Assembly (NCBI GenBank): GCA_005223375.1
Contig: RXOD01005177.1
Location: forward strand, 1-15,483
DNA: 15,483 nucleotides
Direction: 5' to 3'
Origin: Amoebophrya sp. AT5.2
Taxonomy: Eukaryota > Sar > Dinophyceae > Syndiniales > Amoebophryaceae
Shown: positions 1 through 8,268 of the stretch, piece after piece
Position numbering within the stretch: the stretch's first letter is position 1
Layout: each line of letters begins with the position of its first letter
Program-made: the position numbers and the translations under genes
The notes under the pieces: model-generated
The model's database searches: none
What the model was told of the DNA's origin: nothing
Seen by the model: the letters and a program-made list of their open reading frames with translations, nothing else

Positions 1-631
1 GACGCACGACGAAAGTGATAAATTAATAGCACTGACTCTCAGTCACGAGACTCTCAGTCACGACGGCGCACAGTTTTGGTGCGCCCTTCAATGACAACCA
101 ACTCAAACTCGAACCCTCGAATCGATTCTTACTCTCAAACATCTGCATCTACTCGTCCTTCATCAGGCTCGGGAGCATTGCAACATAGACAAATCTTTGC
201 GTACCTTACAGGCAGTTGTACCAAATGAATAAGAGGCCTTTCATTGCATCCATTGTCAACACACACACGAAAAGGAATAGCGGCTGCTGAAAAAGGAAAC
301 CAAAACGGTTGTGTCGTGGGCAGGTGTTCCAAGAGGGGTTGTTCGTGTTTGTTACTGAAGAGTTGAGGAGGAGGAGGAGTAGGAAACGGCACGCATGCAT
401 GTTCGTTTTCACGACAAAATGAAAGAGGACGAATACGCACAACTTCTGCATTCGACGGTCATTTTCTGCTGCTATCGCGCGAGCTTGAGTTGTCAGTGTG
501 AGCGTGAACACGAGCGCGAGCGGCACACAGCCGAGTAGCTACGCGCATCGCGCATGTGAAAGCTGCAGGAAGGAGACAAATCGACATCTTCCACTTCTAC
601 GGCAGATGTTGAACATGCATCTGATCTATTG
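1..631. other. Non-coding leader upstream of the first ORF
   Basis: No supported gene is present. Minus-strand ORFs of about 100 codons cross 135-526 but have low-complexity, Leu/Phe-rich content and no recognisable domain, so I treat them as chance. Visible structure is a tandem 15-base repeat (34-63), a run of five GAG triplets near 365-379, and several short upstream ATGs. The last part (about 530-631) is probably promoter and 5' UTR of the ORF starting at 632. No TATA box or spliced-leader relic was recognised. Confidence 0.55.
34..63. repeat. Tandem direct repeat, 2 x 15 bases
   Basis: GACTCTCAGTCACGA occurs twice, back to back and without mismatch, at 34-48 and 49-63. It is non-coding as far as can be seen and lies at the window edge, so further copies upstream cannot be excluded. 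Confidence 0.9.
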
Positions 632-632
632 A
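606..632 (+). promoter_or_regulatory. Upstream ORF whose stop overlaps the next ATG
   Basis: An eight-codon ORF (ATG 606, second in-frame ATG 615) ends in TGA at 630-632. The last A of that stop is the first base of the ATG at 632, giving a TGATG overlap. Just upstream, 554-559 reads ATG TGA, a start-stop pair. If the mRNA leader includes these, they could lower translation from 632 or permit reinitiation; if the transcript starts or is trans-spliced downstream, they are irrelevant. The geometry is seen; the function is inferred. Confidence 0.3.
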
Positions 633-2353
633 TGTTGCACTCGCAACTAGCTCTAGCGCTGGCGTACTGTACATGTACCTACTGTGGACACACATCGCAT
701 CGATCAAAGGAAATGGTATCGCCCCAGCCTCACAACAAGATGGCGACCGCGTCCAGCATCGAACAGATGCTTGATCCGCACCGGCGCGTTCCCTCGGTAA
801 TGGAGAACATGGTTCGGAGCCAGACGCAAAACGGCGTGCTCATGCAAAAAAAGCATGCCTACCAGGTTCGCTGCGCGCGGTTTGCCTCCGTCTTCAGCGA
901 AGTCGTGCGTGCACACATGAAGAGAGAACAATACCGCCCATTCTGGCAGAGAATCACTTGCTGGAGTGATCGCGTCACTTCCCCCTCATCTCGAGGGGGA
1001 GATGCTGATGCAGCCGGCGGAAGTGTGGAAGATGTAGTTGATCGCGCAACCGTGGTGCAACTTCCTGATGCCGACGCCGAGCAACCAGTACTAGCGAGCG
1101 CTTGCAGTGTTGACCTTGACCGCAACAACGGCCGCGGAAGCGGCACGAGGAGCTACAAGCTCCATCACGTCGGCGGAGCCGCGATTTACCCAGGTGGCGT
1201 TGCCACAACGATCTACCCAGACTCCGCGCCCGCGCCGCAGCAGCACAGACTGCTACGAAGGATGTCGTCGGAATTGCTGAAAAGCAGCCCCGCGAGGCCA
1301 CCAGGGCGAAGATCGGCGAGTCGTGCGGTAGCCGAAGCCGCCACCACGTCTGCGCGAAAGGAGGACCCCGACCTGGAGCTGGACCTCACTGGACAGACCG
1401 AAAGTTGCGAAGCCAGTCCCTCTCCGCCTCCGATGGCCGCTTTGACTTTGAGCCGAACCTTCACCAATGCGAGCGCAGCCAGTATTCGTCCCCCAGCATC
1501 GGCGATACCGGACAGTAGTCCGTTGAAGTGGATGAATTTGAATTCCGCATTTGTTTCAAGCGCATCGGCAGCATCGCAGCCATCCTCACAGCTCTTCACG
1601 AGAAACGAGGACAAACTGAACTATCCATCGGCGGCCGCTCTCTGCGTCACCCCAGTCGAGGAAGCACGCTACGCGGTCAACGCCAGTAGCTCCTTGCTTA
1701 GTTGTGTGCCTACTTCATTGTCGGCGAGCAAATTTACAACAAAGATTTCGCCCGTCCTCTCGGCATCACCGTGGTCGCAGCTCAGTAAGCCTGCTGGACG
1801 AAAGCACAACGTGCCTACTGCTTTATTTGCGCCCGACGCGCCACCGCCGGCAAGCAGTAGATCCGGAAGCTCCACCTATAACCAGCTTCCAAATTCCGCG
1901 GCATACGGACTCAGCTCTGCGACTCCTTCTCCCACCATGAAAACCTCGACGTCATCACTCTTCTTCACGTCAAAATATCGCACGGACCTCGTCTTGACGG
2001 CGGCGCCAAAGATCTTGAACTCTACTAGTAAATCGTCGACAACAAGCAGCGGCTATGGCTATCTCACCTCTAGCTCCTTCGGCGGCCCGTCGCTGAAAAG
2101 TGGAGGAGGAAAAATCCAGCACGCCGATTCTGTTTGCAGTGGAGCCTCGATGAAAGGTAGCTTGTTGTCGTCAATATGGAGCGGCATCGTGTCCACGCGG
2201 CCACCATTTGCCCCCGCGACGCGGGGCGCACTATCGGGTAGTGCACATAAGCATGCACCACACACGTCGACAGCACCAGCCCTACAACCAACGATTACGT
2301 CGCAACTTTCGTCGCACGTCGAGCGGAGACCATGGGAGAAACCGGCTCGATGA
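632..2353 (+). CDS. Hypothetical Ser/Ala/Pro-rich protein, intronless
   Basis: I do not recognise this protein. The frame is open from 632 to TGA at 2351-2353 (573 residues from the first ATG), with an in-frame stop upstream at 557. Three starts compete: ATG 632 in a weak context, ATG 713, and ATG 740 in a strong AAGATGG context. From 740 the protein opens with a charged, probably helical segment of about 70 residues (Met, Arg, Lys and Gln rich), the most ordered-looking part. The rest is low-complexity, dominated by Ser, Ala, Pro and Thr with short basic clusters such as RRMSSELLKSSPARPPGRRS, and looks disordered and phosphorylatable. The Leu/Ala/Cys-rich stretch after 632 resembles a signal peptide but may simply be translated 5' UTR. 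No introns are needed. A non-globular scaffold or regulatory protein is a guess. Confidence 0.6.
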   Translation: MLHSQLALALAYCTCTYCGHTSHRSKEMVSPQPHNKMATASSIEQMLDPHRRVPSVMENMVRSQTQNGVLMQKKHAYQVRCARFASVFSEVVRAHMKREQYRPFWQRITCWSDRVTSPSSRGGDADAAGGSVEDVVDRATVVQLPDADAEQPVLASACSVDLDRNNGRGSGTRSYKLHHVGGAAIYPGGVATTIYPDSAPAPQQHRLLRRMSSELLKSSPARPPGRRSASRAVAEAATTSARKEDPDLELDLTGQTESCEASPSPPPMAALTLSRTFTNASAASIRPPASAIPDSSPLKWMNLNSAFVSSASAASQPSSQLFTRNEDKLNYPSAAALCVTPVEEARYAVNASSSLLSCVPTSLSASKFTTKISPVLSASPWSQLSKPAGRKHNVPTALFAPDAPPPASSRSGSSTYNQLPNSAAYGLSSATPSPTMKTSTSSLFFTSKYRTDLVLTAAPKILNSTSKSSTTSSGYGYLTSSSFGGPSLKSGGGKIQHADSVCSGASMKGSLLSSIWSGIVSTRPPFAPATRGALSGSAHKHAPHTSTAPALQPTITSQLSSHVERRPWEKPAR

Positions 2354-3978
2354 TCTACTGCGATATTGCCACGAACAAGACCAAGTAAACGCATTTTTTC
2401 TTCCTAAACACTGGTATATCCCATGCGCATTGATGCCACTAGCTACTGCTACGAAATAAACAAGCATACGTCTCGTGAGGAAGGGTAAAAGAGGCACACA
2501 GACACAAATCCACATCCTCGAATCGACCCCCACATCAACCCACTGTCTGCGTGTCAGCATCCCACTCTTGTCTGCTCTCAGCCAGAGGACTGTCACCACA
2601 GTTCCATGTTTCTTTACATGACCCCGCCCCAACTAAAAGAATGATTTCCTCTCCCTGGAGGTTACTCCTCGACATCTACTTACAGTGACTCCTGGCAAAG
2701 GCAACGAAAATCGTCGGAGCTGCCCCTCTTCTGTGGCTTGTTCTAAATTAATATCAATCTATTTGTTTCACGCTTACTGTCCTCTGGAAAAAGGGAACCA
2801 GAGCAGGCCGGGCTGCCAGTTGCAGCTCGTCCCGATGTACCACATCTACAAACAAATGAAGATTTTTGTGGTAGTTTGTTTACGCACAAATATGCGACAA
2901 CAACGGTGTACGGCGCTGCCTCTCGCCGTGAGTCGTCGCTCTGAGAGAAGAGAGACCGGCGAGTATCGAAAAGAAGAGGCGAGAGACAGTGTCGACTGCA
3001 TCTCGACGAGGCAGAAGTTTATGCGAACTGATGCACCATATCGAGAACTGATTTTATCGTGATTGTCGTCGATCTCACTCTCAGCACTCGCAGGTCCGCA
3101 TTATACAAAAGCCCCAGTGCTGATGAATTAACCGTGAGAATGGCTCTCGAGGAAAAAGAAATTTTACTCAACGTTCAGCTCTGCAAGACGCAAACAAGCT
3201 TCGGAAACTGGATATTTACGGCGAATCGACTAGAGCTTTGTTTGTTTGTTGTGTTTTTTGAGCGCCCGAAATTCGATGTGGGATACTACGCAACGTCGTT
3301 TTTTTGAATTCAATACCACCTTGCGCCCGCGTAATTAACTTCTACCCTTTGGTGCACGATCTGCAATTAATTTTCTCCGACGCGCCCTGAAATTGAATTC
3401 ATTGCTTCTACTGCGAAAATGTGCACGTTCTCAAGTACCCTTTTGCTTCACAGACCGAGGTCGCGTTCCCGTGAGACGGAGTTGCAGGACCAGCAAAGCT
3501 TACCAAAAGAGTTTTTCCGCCGTCACTCCCACTCGTCGCAGCTTCTCCGAATACGCGACGGAGTCAAGCGCGTTTCGTCCACGTCGCAGGTGGCATGCGT
3601 ATTGCCGCCACCACCGCACGACAGCTCATGATGGGAATCGAGGAGCGCACCCGGAAGAGAACTTTTACGGGAAGATCAGTTTGCGAACCAGTTGTGCGAT
3701 GGGTTGACGCGTTTTTTGCCATCGAGATCGAGACTAATCTTTTTTTTTGGTGCGGTCGGCAGGTGTACCCGACGTAGCAAGCAGTCGCTCGGACAGCTGC
3801 ACACATTGGCTCTTGTTCGCACCACTCAGCCTACCACATCGACATCTCGCAGCGAGCGACACCGGCCGAGCCGACGGACGAAGAGAAATCAATATCAACT
3901 ATCACCCTTAGTCATTCCGCGAGGAGGTGGAACGCCCCCAGCCAGCGGTAAAGCACGGAGGTGAGGAGTGCGCCAAGA
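2354..3978. other. Intergenic spacer (1.6 kb) with short unsupported ORFs
   Basis: The stretch is visibly more AT-rich than the flanking genes. An AATAAA occurs at 2455-2460, about 100 bases past the first ORF, but polyadenylation signals in this lineage are uncertain. Several short + strand ORFs (2685-3307) lack an ATG start or any domain. A denser cluster of three overlapping + ORFs covers 3393-3777. One of them (ATG 3595) runs through a T-rich tract (3739-3748) to CAG/GTGTAC at about 3763, which could be a splice donor, so an upstream exon of the next gene is possible but unproven. The part next to 3979 is presumably promoter/5' UTR of the membrane-protein gene. Confidence 0.5.
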
Positions 3979-6900
3979 ATGGTGGGCTCGGACCGCGGCG
4001 GCGATGGAGTGTCACCGAAGGGCCACGTGGCGGTGGCTTCGACGACCCAGAATTCGGCCATGCGAGCAGCGTACGAGAAGACCATGAAGGATTTGGGTCT
4101 GCAGAACATTCACCTTCCAGAGTTTACGTCGAACGATCGAGCCTTCGCGAAGGTGATGTGCGGGGGACTTGTTCTGTACCTCGCTTGCATGATTCCGGTC
4201 GTAGTGGTTTCGTGCGTAACGACGAGGACGTGCGACGTGGGAGACGTTTTGGGACCGACGGATCACTGCCAGGAGTACGGGGTAGGCGAAAAACCCATCA
4301 TCACCAGCGGCGACACATGCACGGTGGTGTGTGGTACTACTGATTGATTCTCTCATTGATGTCGATTGCGCTTGCAATTGTTTATTGTAGCATTCTACTT
4401 TTTTCTTGTCCTCCAATCCAAATCCATCTCAAATCAGGTGGAAAGGAGGGCGGGAAACGTTACTTTGAGCCCGTGCTCGAGTGCGATGACGGCGACCTCG
4501 TCGATGTGTCTACCGGGTTGGCCGCTTCGGCGGTGTGCATGCAGCGCGCGGCTACTTTGGCCGACCTTGCCGAGGAGGACAGGATGGCGCAGTTTTCGGA
4601 CGCAAACCAGCCGGCGAACGTTCTGCTCACGGGTAACTGCTTGGGCGCAACGACGCGGGATATCGGGAACATCAACCCGGCCGTGCCCTGTGTGGAAGGC
4701 AAGTTCATCGCCCCGGGCAAACCGTGCACCGTCAACTGCGCCTCCGGGTACTTCCCGACGGTCGAAAAGCAAACCTGCAGAAGGCCGGAAATGTTGCTGC
4801 AGCCGCCGCACTCGAGCATTCTCTGTCTCGTGCAGTCGGAACTGATCGCCTGGAGAGCGGAGATGCGCGCGAAGCCGTGTTTTCGCGACCAGCACTGCAG
4901 CGGGCATGGCGTCGGAAGCAGAAACCAAAATTCGCTCGAGTGCGACTGCGCCTGCGATTTGTCGTTCGCGGGCAAAAGTTGCGAGATCGAGGTGCGCGAG
5001 TGTTTGCTTCCCGAAATCGCGAACGCGGCGAAGCCGCCCTGTCTGGAAGGTTGGACGACTTACGTGCGGGGGCCGACGTGCACGGTGGCGTGCGCGGAAG
5101 ACTACTTTCCCGCGATCTATGCTGGGGCCACTTGGTAAGTAGCTAAGTGGTATAGTGAAATCTGGGGGGCGCCTTGGAAAGAGGTCCCCGAAAGGAGCAG
5201 AGAGGCCGTTGTGTGCGGTCGGCAGGACTAGCTGCTAGTAAGCAAATCATCAGCCTACAGCCGACAAGAGAGCACCACCCTAGGCGTTCCTTTTTAACCC
5301 GCCTTCTCTTCGACATCACCCCGACTTCCCACAAAGGGGCATCTCTGAAACCGCCCGGCGCTTCGCACCGGGCGGCTAAGAGCGCCTTAACGCACTCGCC
5401 ACCTAAGGGGACCCATTCATTGTGTTTGTAGTACTTGCCTACTTACCAGCTGGCCCCCTCATACGATCCCGGTGCTGCGGTGCACAGCGACGAACCTCGT
5501 TCCGCCGAGCGGGGAGTGCCGCGGCGGACCGATGCCGCCGACGGTTTGCGTGGTGGCGACGGGGACGCTGACAGGGCTCTACGTCTTCTTCATCGTAGTG
5601 GTCTTCTGCCTGCATAAGTGGCGCAATTGGCGCGTCAAACTCGACCTCACGAAGGTGTACGCCGGGGACCCAAAATGTACGAGCTAAGAAAATGTTTTTG
5701 CGTTTGTTTCTTGTTCATCTACAGCCTGAGCCTAGTTCGTGGTGCTAGTAGCAGCTTGCTTCTCTTGTTTAGATGTCCGGCGCTACGGTGGAGCTGCAGG
5801 ATTACGAAGAGTCCCCCCACTCACAACGAAGCTACTACAGGCACTATGGTCGCCGAGGAAGGCCACTACTCCGGCGGGCAGACGAATGTGATGAAGGCTT
5901 CTCAATCCGGTCGCCAGTACCAGCGGGACAAACGCGCAAAGCTCCCGTGGTACCAAACCGATCCCAGAACGGGAGAAGTGGTGGTAACCGACGAGCGGCT
6001 GGACCTTAACCAGAAAACCGAGTCGGAGCAGCGTCGGGAGTTGAAGCGGTTGTCGGAACTGGCCGACTTGAGCCGAACGATCGTGAAAGAGGTGCCTTTA
6101 ATCGAATCTGCGTACATGTCCGCGTACGAGGGGTTTTTGGTAGAAGAGAACTACGAGAGCGCGTCGAAGCTGGTTCGGGAGGGCTACCTCCTGGACGCGG
6201 AACTGGACGAGCTGGAGGAAGAACGGCTGGTGGACGAAGTGATGCTAGAAAAAGAGAGGAAGGAGGCGGAGGATTTCGAGAAACGAAATCCGGTATTTCA
6301 AGTGGAAGACGGGGAAGAACCGGACACGTTGCTATTGATGGCGCCCACGGATCAAAGGTACAACGCTAGAATGCAGTAGTTCGAACTTCTGCCACTGCGA
6401 TAAGTAGGTACGTACTTTTATTGTTATCACAAGAAGGAACGCGGAATACGCTACTCTCTGATTTACCGTTTTCCCCGGACAACAGATACGCCGTCGACCA
6501 TTCCGGGCTTCCCATTCGCGATCGACACACTGGCGGCACGGACGTGCGCTACCAGGCGGCTCTCATCGAAAATTCCGAAATGCCTTCGCTCGTCGAACAA
6601 AGCGAGTGGCTCAACGACTACCACAAGAAGGAGGTCGAGGAAAAGGCGGAGGCGCGGCTGAAGGAATCGTGTCTCGAAATTTTGGCTCGGTACGAAAACG
6701 GAAAAGCGGAGGAGATGGCGTTGAAGCAGCTCGAAGCGGCGACGCCGGTGCTGGAAAGGGCAAAAGCGATAGCGGACGCCATCGACTGCTGGCCCTTGAA
6801 CAAGAGATGCAGGGGAATGATGAAGAAAGTGACTGCGCTACGCGAGGAAGCGCAGGCAGAGCTGGACGCGGCGGTCGACCTTTTGATGAAGTCGGTGGCG

Positions 6901-7909
6901 ACGAAAGATCCCGCAAAAATCGAAGAAGCAATCGAGCAAACGAAGATGATCCACGACAAATATCCAGCCTTGATCGGCAGGTGGCACATGGTTGGACGGG
7001 AGGTGGCAACGGAGGTCGTCCGGGTAATTTAGCGACCTTTAATCTAGACTGTGACTGCTTCGGATGAACACCAAAAAGATGAGTGCCTGTCAACTCGCTG
7101 CACTTACAGGAAGCTCCCCTCACCAAGCAGCTTACCCTTAGACATTATACTCTAGAGTGTAGTTGATGGGTCATGGTCATCATCGTCTTCTTCAATGCCT
7201 TTCCCGAATTCATCCCCACCTCAGCGCACCGCCAAGGAGGTCTCCGTGATGGAGAAACAGAAGAAGAAGCAGATGGGCATGATTGCCGACTACGACATCG
7301 GGCCCGCGGAGATGATCGCAGCGGTGAAGGCGAAGGACACTCCAAAAGTGCGCGCAGGCCTGAACGCTTTCGTTTCCCCAAACGTGCGCGATCCCGACAC
7401 CGGCATGGCGCTGCTGCATCTGGCTGCGGTGAACTTCACACCCGAGGTCATGATGCTACTTGTGCAAAAGAAAGCGGATGTAAAAATGTTGACCAGCGAA
7501 GAATACGACGTTTGGGACGTGGCGTCAAGCTTCGTGCGGGGCTTCATGAAGCACAAGCTGAAGATAAAGGTGCCAGAAGGTAGGGTTTTTCCCGAAGACG
7601 AAGAAAACTCGATCAACGCCAGCACCGGGGGAGGGAAGAAAATGAAGGCGGTATCGTATGTTTTCCAAATTTTTGTACGTGCTGGATTTTGATTTTGTCG
7701 TCCCGAACTGCGCGATCTATGATGAAAAACAACAACAACTGAACTCTAAACTCTGTCTTGCTTAGGCCTCCGGCACGCAGGAGTCACTGGGAGGCTCGAA
7801 AGATAGCGACAAAGGCGGGAAGGAGGGCGAGGAGAAGGCGGAGAAGTCCCCGCGACGAAGCAAGATGAAGCGCTCTGGGTCGGCAGAAAAACTAGAGAAA
7901 CCGCCATGA
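3979..7909 (+). CDS. Two-pass membrane protein: sushi-like and EGF-like ectodomain, ankyrin tail
   Basis: I read seven exons: 3979-4333, 4438-5134, 5450-5656, 5773-6357, 6486-7023, 7225-7650, 7766-7909, giving 983 residues. ATG 3979 follows an in-frame stop at 3949. Order: cytosolic N-terminus; TM1 about 59-81; ectodomain with three related Cys-rich repeats sharing a CTVxC core followed by YF and another Cys; an EGF-like segment about 266-307 between repeats 2 and 3; TM2 about 385-405; then a tail of almost 580 residues with acidic/basic helical, coiled-coil-like stretches (about 490-600 and 660-790), about two ankyrin-like repeats (about 815-897, containing ALLHLAA), and a Lys/Ser-rich end. 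All junction phases match. The third repeat's conserved Cys codon is split across intron 2. Adhesion or sensing at the cell surface is inference. The weakest join is exon 3 to 4: the unspliced frame stops at 5685-5687 and a separate gene could begin at ATG 5846. Confidence 0.6.
4334..4437 (+). other. Intron 1 of the membrane-protein gene
   Basis: Donor GTACTA, acceptor ATCAG, 104 bases, phase 1. Without splicing the frame ends at TGA 4345. Splicing joins the CTVVC core of the first Cys-rich repeat to a GG...RYFEPVLEC continuation that mirrors the YF and Cys of repeats 2 and 3. A pyrimidine-rich tract (TTTTTTCTTGTCC) precedes the acceptor. Confidence 0.8.
5135..5449 (+). other. Intron 2 of the membrane-protein gene
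   Basis: Donor TG/GTAAGT, acceptor ACCAG/C, 315 bases, phase 2, the longest intron of this gene. Splicing yields TG+C, a Cys that lines up with the conserved Cys after CTVxC...YF in repeat 2, followed by a PPH element also shared with repeat 2. This supports the exact boundaries independently of splice-site consensus. The intron ends form the inverted repeat described for the element at 5124-5457. Confidence 0.82.
5351..5375. repeat. Strong hairpin inside intron 2
   Basis: CCGCCCGG (5351-5358) pairs perfectly with CCGGGCGG (5368-5375) across a nine-base loop. All eight pairs are G-C. It lies about 75 bases before the acceptor and could be an internal structural part of the introner-like element or a splicing structure; neither role can be shown from one copy. 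Confidence 0.8.
5657..5772 (+). other. Intron 3 of the membrane-protein gene (uncertain boundaries)
   Basis: Preferred reading: donor GT/GTACGC after the Lys-Val codons, acceptor CTTGTTTAG, 116 bases, phase 2, leading into the long frame that runs to 6357. The acceptor has a good pyrimidine tract. An alternative donor, GTACGA at 5676, is phase 1 and would need a weaker acceptor (CTACTACAG, about 5841). A further alternative is no intron: the membrane protein ends at TAA 5685-5687 and a separate gene starts at ATG 5846. Confidence 0.45.
6358..6485 (+). other. Intron 4 of the membrane-protein gene
   Basis: Donor AG/GTACAA, acceptor CAACAG/A, 128 bases, phase 2; an Arg codon (AG+A) is rebuilt across the junction. 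Without splicing the upstream frame stops at about 6377-6379. Two long open frames of similar acidic/helical composition are joined. Confidence 0.75.
7024..7224 (+). other. Intron 5 of the membrane-protein gene
   Basis: Donor CGG/GTAATT, acceptor CCACCTCAG/CGC, 201 bases, phase 0. The upstream frame reaches a TAG at 7030-7032 if unspliced. Splicing leads into the Lys/Gln-rich lead-in and the ankyrin-like region. Confidence 0.7.
7651..7765 (+). other. Intron 6 of the membrane-protein gene
   Basis: Donor GCG/GTATCG, acceptor CTTGCTTAG/GCC, 115 bases, phase 0. It joins the ankyrin-bearing exon to a final 47-codon Lys/Ser/Glu-rich exon ending in TGA at 7907-7909. Confidence 0.72.
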
Positions 7910-8268
7910 ACACCCGGACCGCAACCCATTTCGCATCGATACCCGCCACCGACCAGCAGTCGCGCATGAAAAAAACACAACGCAATGAATATAACGCAAT
8001 CGTGACGAACCAACAGCACCCCCGGCGGGTTGTCGCTACGTATTTTTCCACGGGTAGTTAAAGCAACGGGGTTCGTGTTCGAAGCAATCGTGCCGTGTCG
8101 GTACCGGATCTATCTATGCTGGGTGTCGAGGACTCCGACGCAGCTCAGTTTCGTGTTTGCGAGGGAACGTTGAGAATGAGATCAAGGAGCAACTACACGA
8201 GTAGATGAAGTCGTGCACATATAATGAAGCTTGCCCTGCATCTGCAATGAATTACGAAAGCTTCTATC
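7910..8268. other. Intergenic spacer of 359 bases
   Basis: It presumably holds the 3' UTR of the membrane-protein gene and the 5' UTR of the methyltransferase-like gene. Minus-strand ORFs at 7746-8051 have no recognisable content and overlap the last exon. An AT-rich CATATAATG occurs at about 8217-8225, and a stop (TGA, about 8243) in frame with ATG 8269 fixes that start. No repeat or RNA gene was recognised. Confidence 0.5.

Larger units (their letters stand above)
5124..5457. mobile_element. Introner-like element: intron 2 bounded by inverted repeats
   Basis: The left arm (5124-5148) reads GGGGCCA-CT-TGGTAAGTAG-CT-AAGT. The reverse complement of the right arm (5433-5457) reads GGGGCCA-GC-TGGTAAGTAG-GC-AAGT. 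That is 21 of 25 identical, and all four mismatches are CT versus GC. The donor GTAAGT lies in the left arm and the acceptor ACCAG in the right arm. Introners with terminal inverted repeats carrying splice sites are known from several algae and have been described in the parasitic dinoflagellate Amoebophrya; membership of such a family is inferred here from one copy. The seven outermost bases on each side are exon. I found no clean target-site duplication. No transposase is encoded, so it would be non-autonomous. Confidence 0.65.

Noticed and set aside
206..526. Minus-strand ORF with a signal-peptide-like start
   Set aside because: The hydrophobic start is followed by low-complexity Leu/Phe-rich sequence derived from the GAG repeat and AT-rich DNA; no domain or conserved spacing.
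4724..5146. Plus-strand ORF of 140 codons in another frame
   Set aside because: It is a frame-shifted reading of the Cys-rich exon; the overlapping frame has conserved Cys repeats and an EGF pattern, this one is Arg/Ala/Gly-rich.
6606..7067. Plus-strand ORF of 153 codons
   Set aside because: Frame-shifted shadow of exon 5 of the membrane-protein gene, Gly/Arg-rich and without an intron-compatible continuation.
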